Shown: positions 27,002 through 35,122, counted from the first letter of the stretch. The stretch is DNA of 64,000 bases from JAWXBA01 sp048499805 (GCA_048499805.1 JASNZF010000008.1:51288-115287); one strand, 5' to 3'. The notes: generated from the letters alone by a model not told the origin. Translations and numbers: made by a program.

Positions 27002-27750
27002 GCCGGATCCTCCAGGGTGGCGTGCCAGTGGGCTTCCGCCCGCATCAGGTCATCCGGCGTGTCCACGCCGGGCAGGGTGGCCGAGCCGAGCCGGGCCACG
27101 CCGATGGTCAGCCCCAGTTGCAGCGCCCGCAATTGCTCCAGGCGCTCCACCACCTCGAGGTCGGACGGCGGCGCCGACACCCAGCGTTGCAGGGCGTCGC
27201 GTCGGCAGGCATAGATCCCCAGGTGCTGCCAGTACCCGGCGCCGGCAGCGGGTTCTCCGTCGCGGTGGTACGGAATCACCGCCCGCGAGAAGTAGAGGGC
27301 GCGCCCCCGCTGGTCCAGCACCACCTTCACGCGGTCCGGATCGTGGGCGTGGGCGGCCGCCAGCGGCGAGGCCGCCGTGCCGATCGCGTCGCCCTGTCCA
27401 AGGCGGGCCAGCGCGCCCGCCAGCGCCGCCTCGGGCAGGAACGGTTCATCCCCCTGGATGTTGACCACGGTGTCGAACTGGAGATACCCCGGCATGGCGG
27501 CCACCTCTGCAACCCGGTCGGTCCCGCTGAGGTGGTGCGGCGCCGTCAGCTCCACCCGGAAGCCCGCCTGCCGGACCACGCCCGCCACCTCTTCCGCATC
27601 GGTCGCCACGACCAGTTCATCCAGCAGGCCGAACTCCCGGATACGGGCAGCCACGCGGACGACGAGGGGCACGCCGGCCAGTGGTTGCAGCGGTTTCCGA
27701 TGGAGGCGGGTGGAAGCCAGGCGCGCCGGGACGACGCCAAGTACAGGCAT
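26998..27750 (-). CDS. kdsB: CMP-Kdo synthetase
   Basis: KdsB activates Kdo with CTP to give CMP-Kdo. The 250-residue protein has the family motifs VVPARLASTRLHRKPL, SGTDRVAEV and VVNIQGDEPFLP. The ATG at 27750 is preferred to the TTG at 27765. It is the first gene of a 16.6 kb same-strand run. A promoter-like element lies so close upstream that the mRNA may be leaderless. Confidence 0.95.
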   Translation of the reverse strand: MPVLGVVPARLASTRLHRKPLQPLAGVPLVVRVAARIREFGLLDELVVATDAEEVAGVVRQAGFRVELTAPHHLSGTDRVAEVAAMPGYLQFDTVVNIQGDEPFLPEAALAGALARLGQGDAIGTAASPLAAAHAHDPDRVKVVLDQRGRALYFSRAVIPYHRDGEPAAGAGYWQHLGIYACRRDALQRWVSAPPSDLEVVERLEQLRALQLGLTIGVARLGSATLPGVDTPDDLMRAEAHWHATLEDPA

Positions 27751-27755
27751 CACCC

Positions 27756-27784
27756 AAGCTAACAAGGCGGCACGCCCCTGTCAA
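27756..27784 (-). promoter_or_regulatory. Candidate sigma-70-type promoter for the kdsB operon
   Basis: On the - strand TTGACA (27784-27779) and TAGCTT (27761-27756) are separated by exactly 17 nt. The -10 element ends only 5 nt before the kdsB ATG, so transcription would start at or next to the start codon. Confidence 0.6.
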
Positions 27785-27803
27785 AAGTCGTGCCGCGCAG
27801 AAT

Positions 27804-27822
27804 GTGGTCGCAGTGCGACCAC
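27804..27822. promoter_or_regulatory. Perfect 9-bp palindrome upstream of the kdsB promoter
   Basis: GTGGTCGCA and TGCGACCAC flank a single G. The dyad is centred about 29 bp upstream of the putative -35 element, a position suited to an activator or other regulator. No regulator is identified. Confidence 0.4.
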
Positions 27823-27850
27823 CTAAGTCCTTTGGGCTAGGGAGCTTACC

Positions 27851-28474
27851 CTACTGTGGCGGGACGCGGGCCGCCGCTTGCCTGCGGAGCGAGTCGGCCA
27901 GCGCGCGGGTCCGTTCCTCGATCGAGTCTGCCATCCGGCGCATCTCGGCCGCCAGGGAATCGGCGTTGACCATCGTGGTGGTCACCTGGCTGGAATCGGC
28001 CCCCCTGCCCCGGAACTCGGCTACCACTCGATTCGGGAGGTAGAGCGGCACGGTCATCCGGGAACTCGACCCCTCGGCGAACACAACCTCCACCTTGCCG
28101 AACTGGGTCATGGCCGAATCGGCCGGGCCGCAAAGGAAGGTGGTCGAGGACGAAAGCTGGGTGGGGTTGTCCACGCTGAGCACGCAACCGGAGGCCAACT
28201 GCTCGTAGGCCGGGAGTTCGCTGACCTCCACCCGGATCTCGAAGCCCGTCACCGACTCCGGCGCGGTGCGCAGGATCCGCAGCCGCTTCACGGAGCCCAC
28301 CTTCTGCCCATCGAGATTGAACGGGGTGAACGCCAACGGAATCGTGATCGGCTCCGCCGTCTCGACGACCCGGTGGGTCGTTTCGATCCCGGATTCCACC
28401 AGCCGGACAATGCCAATTCCAACCAGGGCGATCACCGCCGCCCCGAGGGCGATCTTCAGCCAGTATCCGCGCAT
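27851..28474 (-). CDS. Membrane-anchored protein of unknown function
   Basis: The 207-residue protein, started at the ATG at 28474, has one N-terminal transmembrane helix at about residues 8-25 (ALGAAVIALVGIGIVRLV). A beta-rich region with two Cys (GCVLSVDN and FLCGPAD) follows, then a C-terminal charged helix (LAAEMRRMADSIEERTRALADSL) likely to form a coiled coil. The layout suggests an exported domain like MlaD-type substrate-binding proteins, but the MCE motifs were not confirmed, so no function is assigned. It is divergent from the beta-lactamase-like gene across a 136 bp gap. Confidence 0.7.
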   Translation of the reverse strand: MRGYWLKIALGAAVIALVGIGIVRLVESGIETTHRVVETAEPITIPLAFTPFNLDGQKVGSVKRLRILRTAPESVTGFEIRVEVSELPAYEQLASGCVLSVDNPTQLSSSTTFLCGPADSAMTQFGKVEVVFAEGSSSRMTVPLYLPNRVVAEFRGRGADSSQVTTTMVNADSLAAEMRRMADSIEERTRALADSLRRQAAARVPPQ

Positions 28475-28515
28475 GGCCAAGCCTTTCCGGTCCAGGGTCC
28501 GCCGGGCGTCCCGGC

Positions 28516-28530
28516 GTTACAGGATGTAAC
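28516..28530. promoter_or_regulatory. Palindrome GTTACA-N3-TGTAAC in a divergent intergenic region
   Basis: The two 6-bp arms are perfect and sit between the unknown membrane protein (-) and the beta-lactamase-like gene (+). The TACA/TGTA half-sites recall BlaI/MecI operators, although those usually have a 2 bp centre. A GTAAAC follows directly, giving a third partial half-site. Operator function is inference. Confidence 0.4.
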
Positions 28531-28610
28531 GTAAACAGGGGGGCCAAGGTTTCATATCCCCGACCACCGGCTCGGCGGCTACATTCCCGATTCCCCGTTC
28601 CCCGACCGCC

Positions 28611-29507
28611 ATGCGACGACTCCTGGTTTCCCTCGCCCTGCTCGCTCCCTCCCCTGCCCCCGCCCAGGGGTCGCCACCCATTGAGGCCGAGCTGGAGGCG
28701 CTCTTCGCCCGAGCCGGGGGACGCTACGCCGTGGCGGCGGAGGACCTGCAAACCGGGGAACAGATCCTGGTCCGGCACCGTGAGCGATTCCATGCCGCCA
28801 GCACGATGAAGACCCCGGTCATGGTCGAGCTCTACCGGCAGGCCGAGGTGGGTGAGTTGCGCCTGGACGACCGCATCGAGGTCCGCAACTCCTTCCGGAG
28901 CATCGTCGATGGGTCGCCCTACAGCATGCAGCTGGGTGATGACTCGGACGACAGCGTGTACGGCCTGGTCGGGCGGTCGGTCTCGTACCGGCACCTGATT
29001 CACCAGATGATCACCCGGAGCAGCAACCTCGCCACCAACATCCTGATCGAGCAGGCCGACGCGCGGCGAGTCACCGCCACGATGCGCCGCCTGGGCATGG
29101 ACAGCATCGAGGTCCTCCGGGGAGTGGAGGACGGCAAGGCGTTCGCCGCGGGACTCAACAACACCACGACCGCCCATGACCTCCTGGTCCTTTTCCGGCG
29201 GCTTGGGCGGGGCGAGGCGGTGTCCCGCCAGGCGGACGCCGAGATGCTCGACATCCTCTTTGCCCAGGAGTGGCGGGACAAGCTGCCGGCCCGGTTGCCG
29301 GCCGGCGTCCGGATCGCGCACAAGACGGGGAACATCACGGGGGTGGAACACGACGGCGGCCTCCTCGAGCTTCCGGATGGCCGCCGTTTCGTGATCGTGA
29401 TCCTGAGCCGTGAGGTGCCCGACGCGGCGGCCGCCCGGGATGCGATCGCCCGGGCCGCGCGGCTGATCCATGACCATTTCGCGAGGGTGTCCCCGGTCCG
29501 GGAGTAA
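28611..29507 (+). CDS. Class A beta-lactamase-like serine hydrolase, exported
   Basis: The 298-residue protein has a signal peptide (MRRLLVSLALLAPSPAPAQG) and the penicillin-binding fold motifs: STMK at Ser64-Lys67, SSN in the SDN position (ITRSSNLATN) and HKTG. The omega-loop glutamate of true class A enzymes (E-x-x-L-N) is not evident; the region reads VEDGKAFAAGLNNTTTA. It may thus be a poor beta-lactamase, or a peptidase acting on peptidoglycan fragments. No ribosome binding site is visible upstream. It is the only complete + strand gene between 11 kb and 63 kb. Confidence 0.85.
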   Translation: MRRLLVSLALLAPSPAPAQGSPPIEAELEALFARAGGRYAVAAEDLQTGEQILVRHRERFHAASTMKTPVMVELYRQAEVGELRLDDRIEVRNSFRSIVDGSPYSMQLGDDSDDSVYGLVGRSVSYRHLIHQMITRSSNLATNILIEQADARRVTATMRRLGMDSIEVLRGVEDGKAFAAGLNNTTTAHDLLVLFRRLGRGEAVSRQADAEMLDILFAQEWRDKLPARLPAGVRIAHKTGNITGVEHDGGLLELPDGRRFVIVILSREVPDAAAARDAIARAARLIHDHFARVSPVRE

Positions 29508-29563
29508 TCCGCGCGACTGGGGCGGCGCCGAGGGCCGCCTCCCCCCCCTTGCCGGGGTACCGG

Positions 29564-29591
29564 GATTGGGCCCTGGTTCCCGGCCCCAATC
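29564..29591. terminator. Possible bidirectional terminator hairpin
   Basis: GATTGGG at 29564-29570 pairs with CCCAATC at 29585-29591 in the 136 bp gap between the convergent beta-lactamase-like and xerD genes. There is no T tract on either side, so termination is only suggested by position. Confidence 0.35.
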
Positions 29592-29643
29592 ACGGATCCT
29601 GGCGAGGAGCAGCCCCTTCGCGGGTGGCGAGCACCCTCACGGG

Positions 29644-30549
29644 TCAGGCGCGAGGATGGAACTGGCGGTGGACGCTGCGCAGGTAGTCGCGGTCGACGTG
29701 GGTGTAGATCTGGGTGGTTGACAGGTCGGCGTGTCCCAGCATCTCCTGCACGGCCCGGAGGTCGGCGCCTCCCTCGAGGAGATGGGTGGCGAACGAGTGT
29801 CGGAGGGTGTGCGGCGTGACCCGTCTCGTGAGACCCGCCGCGGTCGCCGCCTGCTTGACGATGCCCCACGCACCCACGCGGCTGAGTGGTCCGCCGCGGG
29901 CGTTGAGGAGGACGCGCCCGGACGTCTTGCCGTGATCGAGGTCGCGCCGCAGGCCGTTGAGGTAGACCCCCATCGTCCCCACCACCTTGCGCCCCACCGG
30001 CACCAGGCGCTCCTTGCCCCCCTTGCCCATCACGCGGACGAGGCCGTCCCCGAGGAGCAGGTCCACCAGGCGCAGCCCGCACAGCTCGGAGACCCGCAAG
30101 CCAGCCCCATACCCCAGCTCGAGGAGGGCGCGGTCGCGCCACGCCATCGGCTGGTCCAGGCCGGGTGCCTGGAGCAGCGCCTCGACCTCCGGCACCGAGA
30201 GCACCTCCGGAAGGGTACGCCACTTCTTGGGCGTCTCCAGGCGATCGCTGGGATCGCGTTCCAGGACTCCCTCACCCAGCAGGAACCGGCACCAGGTCCG
30301 GATGGCGGAGATCTGGCGGCGGATCGTCGACCCGGCCAGGCCGGTGTCCTTGAGCGAGTAGATGAAGTCGCGCAGGAAGGTGGGGTCCAGCGCCGCGGGC
30401 CGGGTGATCCCCCGGAGTTCGGCGTATCGGCAGAGCCGTTCCAGGTCCCGCCGGTAGCTGGCAACGGTGTGCGCGGAGTGGCCTGCTTCCAGGGCCAAGA
30501 AGTCGGCGAATGGCTCCAGGTGGAACGCCCGCGCCGTCGCGTCGGTCAT
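29644..30549 (-). CDS. xerD: Site-specific tyrosine recombinase XerD
   Basis: The 301-residue protein has an N-terminal SAM-like core-binding domain and a C-terminal catalytic domain with all active-site residues: Arg152 (GLRVSEL), Lys176 (GKGGKERLVPVG), His247 and Arg250 (PHTLRHSFATHLL), His273 (LGHADLS) and Tyr282 (TTQIYTHV). The RSVHRQFHPRA tail favours XerD over XerC. It should resolve chromosome dimers at dif with XerC and FtsK. The ATG at 30549 overlaps the DedA gene stop by 4 nt; the longer frame is an extension into that gene. A dif-like site lies 19 kb away. Confidence 0.93.
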   Translation of the reverse strand: MTDATARAFHLEPFADFLALEAGHSAHTVASYRRDLERLCRYAELRGITRPAALDPTFLRDFIYSLKDTGLAGSTIRRQISAIRTWCRFLLGEGVLERDPSDRLETPKKWRTLPEVLSVPEVEALLQAPGLDQPMAWRDRALLELGYGAGLRVSELCGLRLVDLLLGDGLVRVMGKGGKERLVPVGRKVVGTMGVYLNGLRRDLDHGKTSGRVLLNARGGPLSRVGAWGIVKQAATAAGLTRRVTPHTLRHSFATHLLEGGADLRAVQEMLGHADLSTTQIYTHVDRDYLRSVHRQFHPRA

Positions 30550-31565
30550 GGCGCATCCGGCGGCGATGAATCCGAGAGTTCCTCGGGCGGAATCCCGAGC
30601 AACTCGGCGGCCCGCCTGAGCAGCCGCTCCTCGTGGCGCACGATCCGCCGGTCGGCATAGGCGACCTCGCGGAGGCGCTGGAACAGGCGCACGCGGGCCG
30701 GCCGCTCCCAGGCCGCCGCCACGCGGCTGGCATACTCGCTCGTGTCCCGGTTCGGCGACCCGCCCATGGTACCCACCGGGAGGTCCCACTGCTCACGGAT
30801 CGCCTCCTCGATCTGCATCCGCTCCTCGAGTCCAAGGGCGTGGTCGGCGCGGGCGATCTCCACCAGCAGGCTGGCCACCGCGGCCACCCGGGGGTCCCGC
30901 CGGGCCCGGTCGGACGCCTCGGAGTCATGGTCCAGCGCCTCCTCGATCGCGCCCCACAGGCGGTCCTGGCGGCGGCGGTGAATGCGCCGCACCACGGCCA
31001 CGACGATCGCCACCGCGAGGACCGCAGCCACCACTCCCAGGGTCCCGTTGATCCGGCCGAGCACCCGGACGATGGCGTCCCACTCACCGCCCAGTCGCAT
31101 GCCGACCCAGACGAGAAAGCCGTACCAGATCCCGGCCGCGAGGACGATCGGGATGATCGCCTTGGCGGCGGGCAGTCGCACCAGCCCCGCAAACGGTGCC
31201 ACGAAGGAGCGGAACCCGGGCAACAGCCGGGTGAAGAAGATCCCCGCCACCCCGAAGCGGAGGTATTCCTGCTCCATGGCCGCGATGGCACCGGGGGTGA
31301 GCAGGCGTCGCCCGATCCGCGTCGCCAGGAACACTGTGCCCCAGCGGCGGGTCACGAGGTAGAGGAGGATCGATCCGCCGGCGTTGGTCCCCCAGATCAG
31401 CAGCCAGACCGTGACCGGGTCGAGGGCGGTGCGGTGGGAGAGAAACCCGCCGAGCGCGGCGAACATGTCCGAGGGGACGGGGGGGGCGATGTTCTCGAGG
31501 AATCCGCCCAACCCCATGAGCAGGTAGATCCCCTCGACCGGCCAGCTGGCAATCCGCTGGAGCAC
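30546..31565 (-). CDS. DedA-family membrane protein fused to a TerB-like domain
   Basis: Residues 1 to about 190 form a DedA/SNARE-associated domain with the motifs FLENIAPPVPSD and FTRLLPGFRSFVAPFAGLVRLP and several membrane segments. DedA proteins translocate polyprenyl phosphate or phospholipid across the inner membrane. Residues about 225-335 are soluble and carry two TerB-type halves, VEIARADHALGLEERMQIEEA and VAYADRRIVRHEERLLRRA, joined by a linker. TerB domains bind metal and are linked to tellurite and phage stress. The fusion is in frame with no gap in the reading frame. The GTG at 31565 is 8 nt from the ispF stop. Confidence 0.82.
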   Translation of the reverse strand: MLQRIASWPVEGIYLLMGLGGFLENIAPPVPSDMFAALGGFLSHRTALDPVTVWLLIWGTNAGGSILLYLVTRRWGTVFLATRIGRRLLTPGAIAAMEQEYLRFGVAGIFFTRLLPGFRSFVAPFAGLVRLPAAKAIIPIVLAAGIWYGFLVWVGMRLGGEWDAIVRVLGRINGTLGVVAAVLAVAIVVAVVRRIHRRRQDRLWGAIEEALDHDSEASDRARRDPRVAAVASLLVEIARADHALGLEERMQIEEAIREQWDLPVGTMGGSPNRDTSEYASRVAAAWERPARVRLFQRLREVAYADRRIVRHEERLLRRAAELLGIPPEELSDSSPPDAP

Positions 31566-31573
31566 GGCCTCGA

Positions 31574-32050
31574 TCAGCGGGCCTCCACCGTGGCCACGGC
31601 GATGACGGCGATGCCCTCGCCCCGGCCGACGAATCCCATCCCCTCGTTCGTCTTGGCCTTGATGCTGACCTGCGCAGGGTCGATCCCGAGGGCGGCGGCC
31701 AGGCGCCCGGACATTGCGGCGTGGTGGGGGGCGAGCTTGGGGGCCTCGGCGAGCACGGTCAGGTCGGCCTGCAGGGGCTCGCAGCCATGGTCGCGCAGCA
31801 GGCGACCGGCGCGCTGGAGCAGGTCAATCGAGTCGGCGTCGCGCCACTGGGGGTCGCTGTCGGGAAAATGGCGGCCAATGTCCCCGAGGCCGGCGGCGCC
31901 CAGCAGGGCGTCGGTCAGGGCGTGGCAGACGGCGTCGGCGTCCGAGTGCCCGGCCAACCCGAGGGGATGCGGAATCGTCACCCCCCCGAGGATGAGCGGC
32001 CGACCGGCAACCAGGCGATGGGAATCGTACCCGATCCCGACCCGGATCAT
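31574..32050 (-). CDS. ispF: 2-C-methyl-D-erythritol 2,4-cyclodiphosphate synthase
   Basis: IspF makes the cyclic diphosphate intermediate of the MEP isoprenoid pathway, the source of the menaquinone tail and polyprenyl carriers. The 158-residue protein has GIGYDSHRLVAGRPLILGG with the metal-binding Asp and His, then GHSDADAVCHALTDALLGA and the C-terminal KAKTNEGMGFVGRGEGI. It overlaps mqnC by 4 nt. Confidence 0.96.
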   Translation of the reverse strand: MIRVGIGYDSHRLVAGRPLILGGVTIPHPLGLAGHSDADAVCHALTDALLGAAGLGDIGRHFPDSDPQWRDADSIDLLQRAGRLLRDHGCEPLQADLTVLAEAPKLAPHHAAMSGRLAAALGIDPAQVSIKAKTNEGMGFVGRGEGIAVIAVATVEAR

Positions 32051-33111
32051 GCCGCGACCGGCTCGTCGATGTCGAGGAGCGAATAGTCCTGGCGCCGCCG
32101 CCGGGGGGTGAGCCCCGCATCCCGGATGGCCCGTTCCATTCCCTCAATGGTCGCGCGGTGGGTGGTGCCGGCGGCGGAGACGACGTTCTCCTCCATCATC
32201 AGGCTGCCAAAGTCGTTGGCGCCGAACCGGAGGGCCACCTGGCCGACCTTGAGGCCCATGGTGACCCAGGACGACTGCAGGTTGGGAATGTTCTCGCAGA
32301 TGATGCGTCCCATGGCCAGGGTGCGCAGGTAGGTGACGGCGTCGGTCTTCTCCTGGGACGCCATCTCGGTGCCCTCGGGTTGCAGGGGCCAGCAGATGAA
32401 GGCGGTGAACCCCCCGGTCCGGGCCTGCAGGTCGCGGATCCGGATCAGGTGCTCGATCCGGTCGGCATCGGACTCACCGAGGCCGTACATCATCGTCACC
32501 GAGGTGCGCATTCCCTGCCGGTGCGCCTCCTCCTGCACGCCAAGCCACTCCTCGGTCTGGGCCTTCTTCTTGGCCACCCGCTCCCGGATGGCATCCACCA
32601 GGATCTCCCCACCCCCGCCCGGGATGCTGTCGAGGCCCGCCTCGCGCAGGGCGCGCACCACCTCGGCCACCGGCCACCCGAACCGCTCGCTGAAGAACAC
32701 CACCTCCGAGGGCGAGAACCCATGGATGTGGATCGGGTGGTGTTGCTTGATGTACCGCATCAGGTCCAGGTACCACTCGAAGGGGATGTAGGGATTGTGC
32801 CCCCCCTGGAGCAGGATCTGGACGCCGCCGAGCGCCTTGCACTCGTCGATCTTCGCCCCGATCTCCGGGTAGCTCAGGACATACCCCTCGTCGTGCTTCG
32901 GCCGGCGGTAGAACGCGCAAAACTTGCAGTCGGCGACGCAGACATTGGTGTAGTTGATGTTGCGGTCGATGATGTAGCTGACCACCGGCTCGGGATGCAG
33001 CCGCCAGCGGGTGGCGTCGGCGAGTTCGCCCAGCTCCAGCAGGCTGGCGCCCTGGTAGAGGGCCAGGTACTCCCGGAACTCGGCGGATTGGCGATCGACA
33101 GCGTGGGTCAT
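32047..33111 (-). CDS. mqnC: Cyclic dehypoxanthinyl futalosine synthase
   Basis: MqnC is a radical SAM enzyme that cyclises dehypoxanthine futalosine in the futalosine menaquinone pathway. The 354-residue protein has the cluster motif CVADCKFCAF (Cys-x3-Cys-x2-Cys), GGHNPYIPFEWY and PGGGGEILVD. The ATG at 33111 lies 2 nt after the mqnA stop; longer upstream in-frame extension is the mqnA shadow. It follows mqnE and mqnA in one operon. Confidence 0.93.
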   Translation of the reverse strand: MTHAVDRQSAEFREYLALYQGASLLELGELADATRWRLHPEPVVSYIIDRNINYTNVCVADCKFCAFYRRPKHDEGYVLSYPEIGAKIDECKALGGVQILLQGGHNPYIPFEWYLDLMRYIKQHHPIHIHGFSPSEVVFFSERFGWPVAEVVRALREAGLDSIPGGGGEILVDAIRERVAKKKAQTEEWLGVQEEAHRQGMRTSVTMMYGLGESDADRIEHLIRIRDLQARTGGFTAFICWPLQPEGTEMASQEKTDAVTYLRTLAMGRIICENIPNLQSSWVTMGLKVGQVALRFGANDFGSLMMEENVVSAAGTTHRATIEGMERAIRDAGLTPRRRRQDYSLLDIDEPVAA

Positions 33112-33113
33112 GG

Positions 33114-33935
33114 TCAGGCGGCGCTGAGGAAGGAGAGGGAGCCGTCGGGCACCAGCCCATCCTGGGCCAGTCGCCGGAAGAAATCGGTCAACCCGGCGAG
33201 GTGACGGTACGAGAGGGCGTAGTCCAGGTCGGCCAGGTAGGCCTGGCAGGTGTCCAGCGCGATCCCGGTCTGGTCCGCGGCCATCTGGGCCAGGAGGTCC
33301 AGGTGCGCCAGGCCCCACTCGCGCGAGCGGAGCAGCGTGGCGTGGATCCGCCGGACCGCCGCCGGGTTGGCATCCCGCCGTGCCGCCCAGACCGCAAAGA
33401 CGAACGGCAGCCCAGTCCACTCCTTCCAGGCCGCGCCGAGGTCGATCACGTGGGGATACCGCCCGCTGGCTGCGAGGTGGAGGGCGGCATCGCCGATCAC
33501 CAGGACGGCGTCGTGGGGCAGTCCCTCCAGGGCCCCCAGGTCCATCGCCTCGGCGCGCACCGTCGCCACCCTTGGAGTCACCTTCCAGCGGTGGCGGCAG
33601 AGCAGTTCCAGCAGGAGCACCGAGGTGCGGCTCGAGGCGGTCAGGAGCAACGGCGCGTCATCGAGTTCCCCGACCGGCACGCGGCTGAAGAGCAGCACCG
33701 AGTGCACCGGGCCGTCACAGCTGATGGCCAGGTCCGGGAGCAAGTGGTAGGCCGAGGCGTTGCGGGCGTATTCCACCGCCGAAACGACGCTGACCTGCAG
33801 TTCCCCGGCGGCAAGGAGGTCGTTCAACTCGGCGGCGGTCCCGGTGATCAACTCGGCCTCGACCGAGGTGACGCCGCGGTCGATCGCCCCGTAAACCGGG
33901 AGGCAGTTGACGTAGGGGATCCGGCCGAGCCTCAT
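33114..33935 (-). CDS. mqnA: Chorismate dehydratase
   Basis: MqnA converts chorismate to 3-enolpyruvyl-benzoate, the entry step of the futalosine route. The 273-residue protein has a periplasmic-binding-protein-like fold, with RIPYVNCLPVYGAI at the N-terminus and TASSRTSVLLLELL and WTGLPFVFAVW in the body. The ATG at 33935 overlaps the mqnE stop as ATGA, fixing the start. Confidence 0.92.
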   Translation of the reverse strand: MRLGRIPYVNCLPVYGAIDRGVTSVEAELITGTAAELNDLLAAGELQVSVVSAVEYARNASAYHLLPDLAISCDGPVHSVLLFSRVPVGELDDAPLLLTASSRTSVLLLELLCRHRWKVTPRVATVRAEAMDLGALEGLPHDAVLVIGDAALHLAASGRYPHVIDLGAAWKEWTGLPFVFAVWAARRDANPAAVRRIHATLLRSREWGLAHLDLLAQMAADQTGIALDTCQAYLADLDYALSYRHLAGLTDFFRRLAQDGLVPDGSLSFLSAA

Positions 33936-35122
33936 GCGGCGTGCACCGTGGGCACGGCGCTCCCGACCCCGGGGGCCGCGGGATCCAGGTCCTCGAAGCG
34001 GTCCCGCACCACCTCGTACAGGCTGTTCCGTTCCACCGGGTGACGCCCGGCGCCGCGGATCAGCTCCACGAGGCCGAGGTACGGCATGTGCATCTCGGTG
34101 GTGGCGCCCGCCTGGTGGTAGATCCGCTCGTAGACCACAGTCCCCTCGACGTCGTCGCAGCCGAAACTGAGGGCGACCTGCGACATGAACGGCGTGACCA
34201 TCGGCCAGTGGGTCTTGATGTGCGGGATGTTGTCCAGGTAGAGCCGGCCAATGGCGATGTTCTTGAGGTCCTCGTAGCCCGTCGTGGCGGATCCCACCCG
34301 GCCGAGTTCCTCGCCGAGCTCGTTGTTCTCCGGATGGTACGCGAGCGGGATGTAGGTCAGGAATCCACCGGTGTCGTCCTGGAGCCCACGCAGGGCGTTG
34401 AGGTGCTCGATCCGGTCCTCGGCCGTCTCGACGTGGCCATACAGCATGGTGCAATTGGTCGGGATGCCAAGTTCATGGGCCACCCGGTGCACCTGCAGCC
34501 ACTCGTCCCCGGTCAGCTTGCGCTCGGCGATGGTGGCGCGCACCGCGGTGCTGAAGACCTCGGCGCCCCCGCCGGGCAGGCTGGTCAGCCCGGCCTCCCG
34601 CATGGCCAGCAGCACCTCGCGGACGCTGCACTTCTCGATCCGGGCGAGGTGGGCGATCTCCACCGCCGTCAGGGCCTTGATGTGCACGTGGGGGTGCCGC
34701 TCCTTGAGCCCCCGGATCATGTCGGTGTAGTAGCTCAGCCGCAGCTTCGGGTGGAGTCCCCCGACGATGTGGAACTCGCTGGTGGGCATCCCCCGGGCCT
34801 GCTCGGCCTCGAGGTAGACCTCCTCGAGCGTCCGGGTGTAGTTGCCGTCCTCCCGGGGCATCCGCGCAAACGAGCAGAAGACACAGGTGTTCCGGAGGAT
34901 GCAGACGTTGGTCGGGTTGAGGTGCTGGTTGGCCGAGAAGAACACCCGGAGGCCGTTGCGCTGCTGGTTGGCATGGTCGGCCATCCGGCCGATGCCCAGC
35001 AGGTCGGGGCTGGCATAGAGGGCCAGCGCGTCCTCCGGCGCCAGCCGCCGCCCGGCAAGCACCTTCTCTGCAACCGGGCGCAGGGCGGGATCGTGTAGCT
35101 TGGAGGGATGCAGTTCTGGCAA
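33932..35122 (-). CDS. mqnE: Aminofutalosine synthase
   Basis: MqnE is a radical SAM enzyme that joins the enolpyruvyl-benzoate unit to SAM, giving aminofutalosine. It has the cluster motif CILRNTCVFCSF, then HIVGGLHPKL and LPGGGAEVF. The TTG at 35122 (preceded by GGAG at about 8 nt) gives 396 residues and starts at PELHPSKLHDPALRPVAEK. The upstream TTG at 35164 adds 14 Arg/Trp-rich residues and has a poorer context, so the start is uncertain. It is the first of three mqn genes and follows the histidine kinase gene. Confidence 0.9.
   Translation of the reverse strand: MPELHPSKLHDPALRPVAEKVLAGRRLAPEDALALYASPDLLGIGRMADHANQQRNGLRVFFSANQHLNPTNVCILRNTCVFCSFARMPREDGNYTRTLEEVYLEAEQARGMPTSEFHIVGGLHPKLRLSYYTDMIRGLKERHPHVHIKALTAVEIAHLARIEKCSVREVLLAMREAGLTSLPGGGAEVFSTAVRATIAERKLTGDEWLQVHRVAHELGIPTNCTMLYGHVETAEDRIEHLNALRGLQDDTGGFLTYIPLAYHPENNELGEELGRVGSATTGYEDLKNIAIGRLYLDNIPHIKTHWPMVTPFMSQVALSFGCDDVEGTVVYERIYHQAGATTEMHMPYLGLVELIRGAGRHPVERNSLYEVVRDRFEDLDPAAPGVGSAVPTVHAA

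Noticed and set aside
29644..30549. The recombinase as an integrase of a mobile element
   Set aside because: Its length, catalytic domain and tail match chromosomal XerD, it lies in a housekeeping operon, and there are no attachment repeats or cargo genes beside it.
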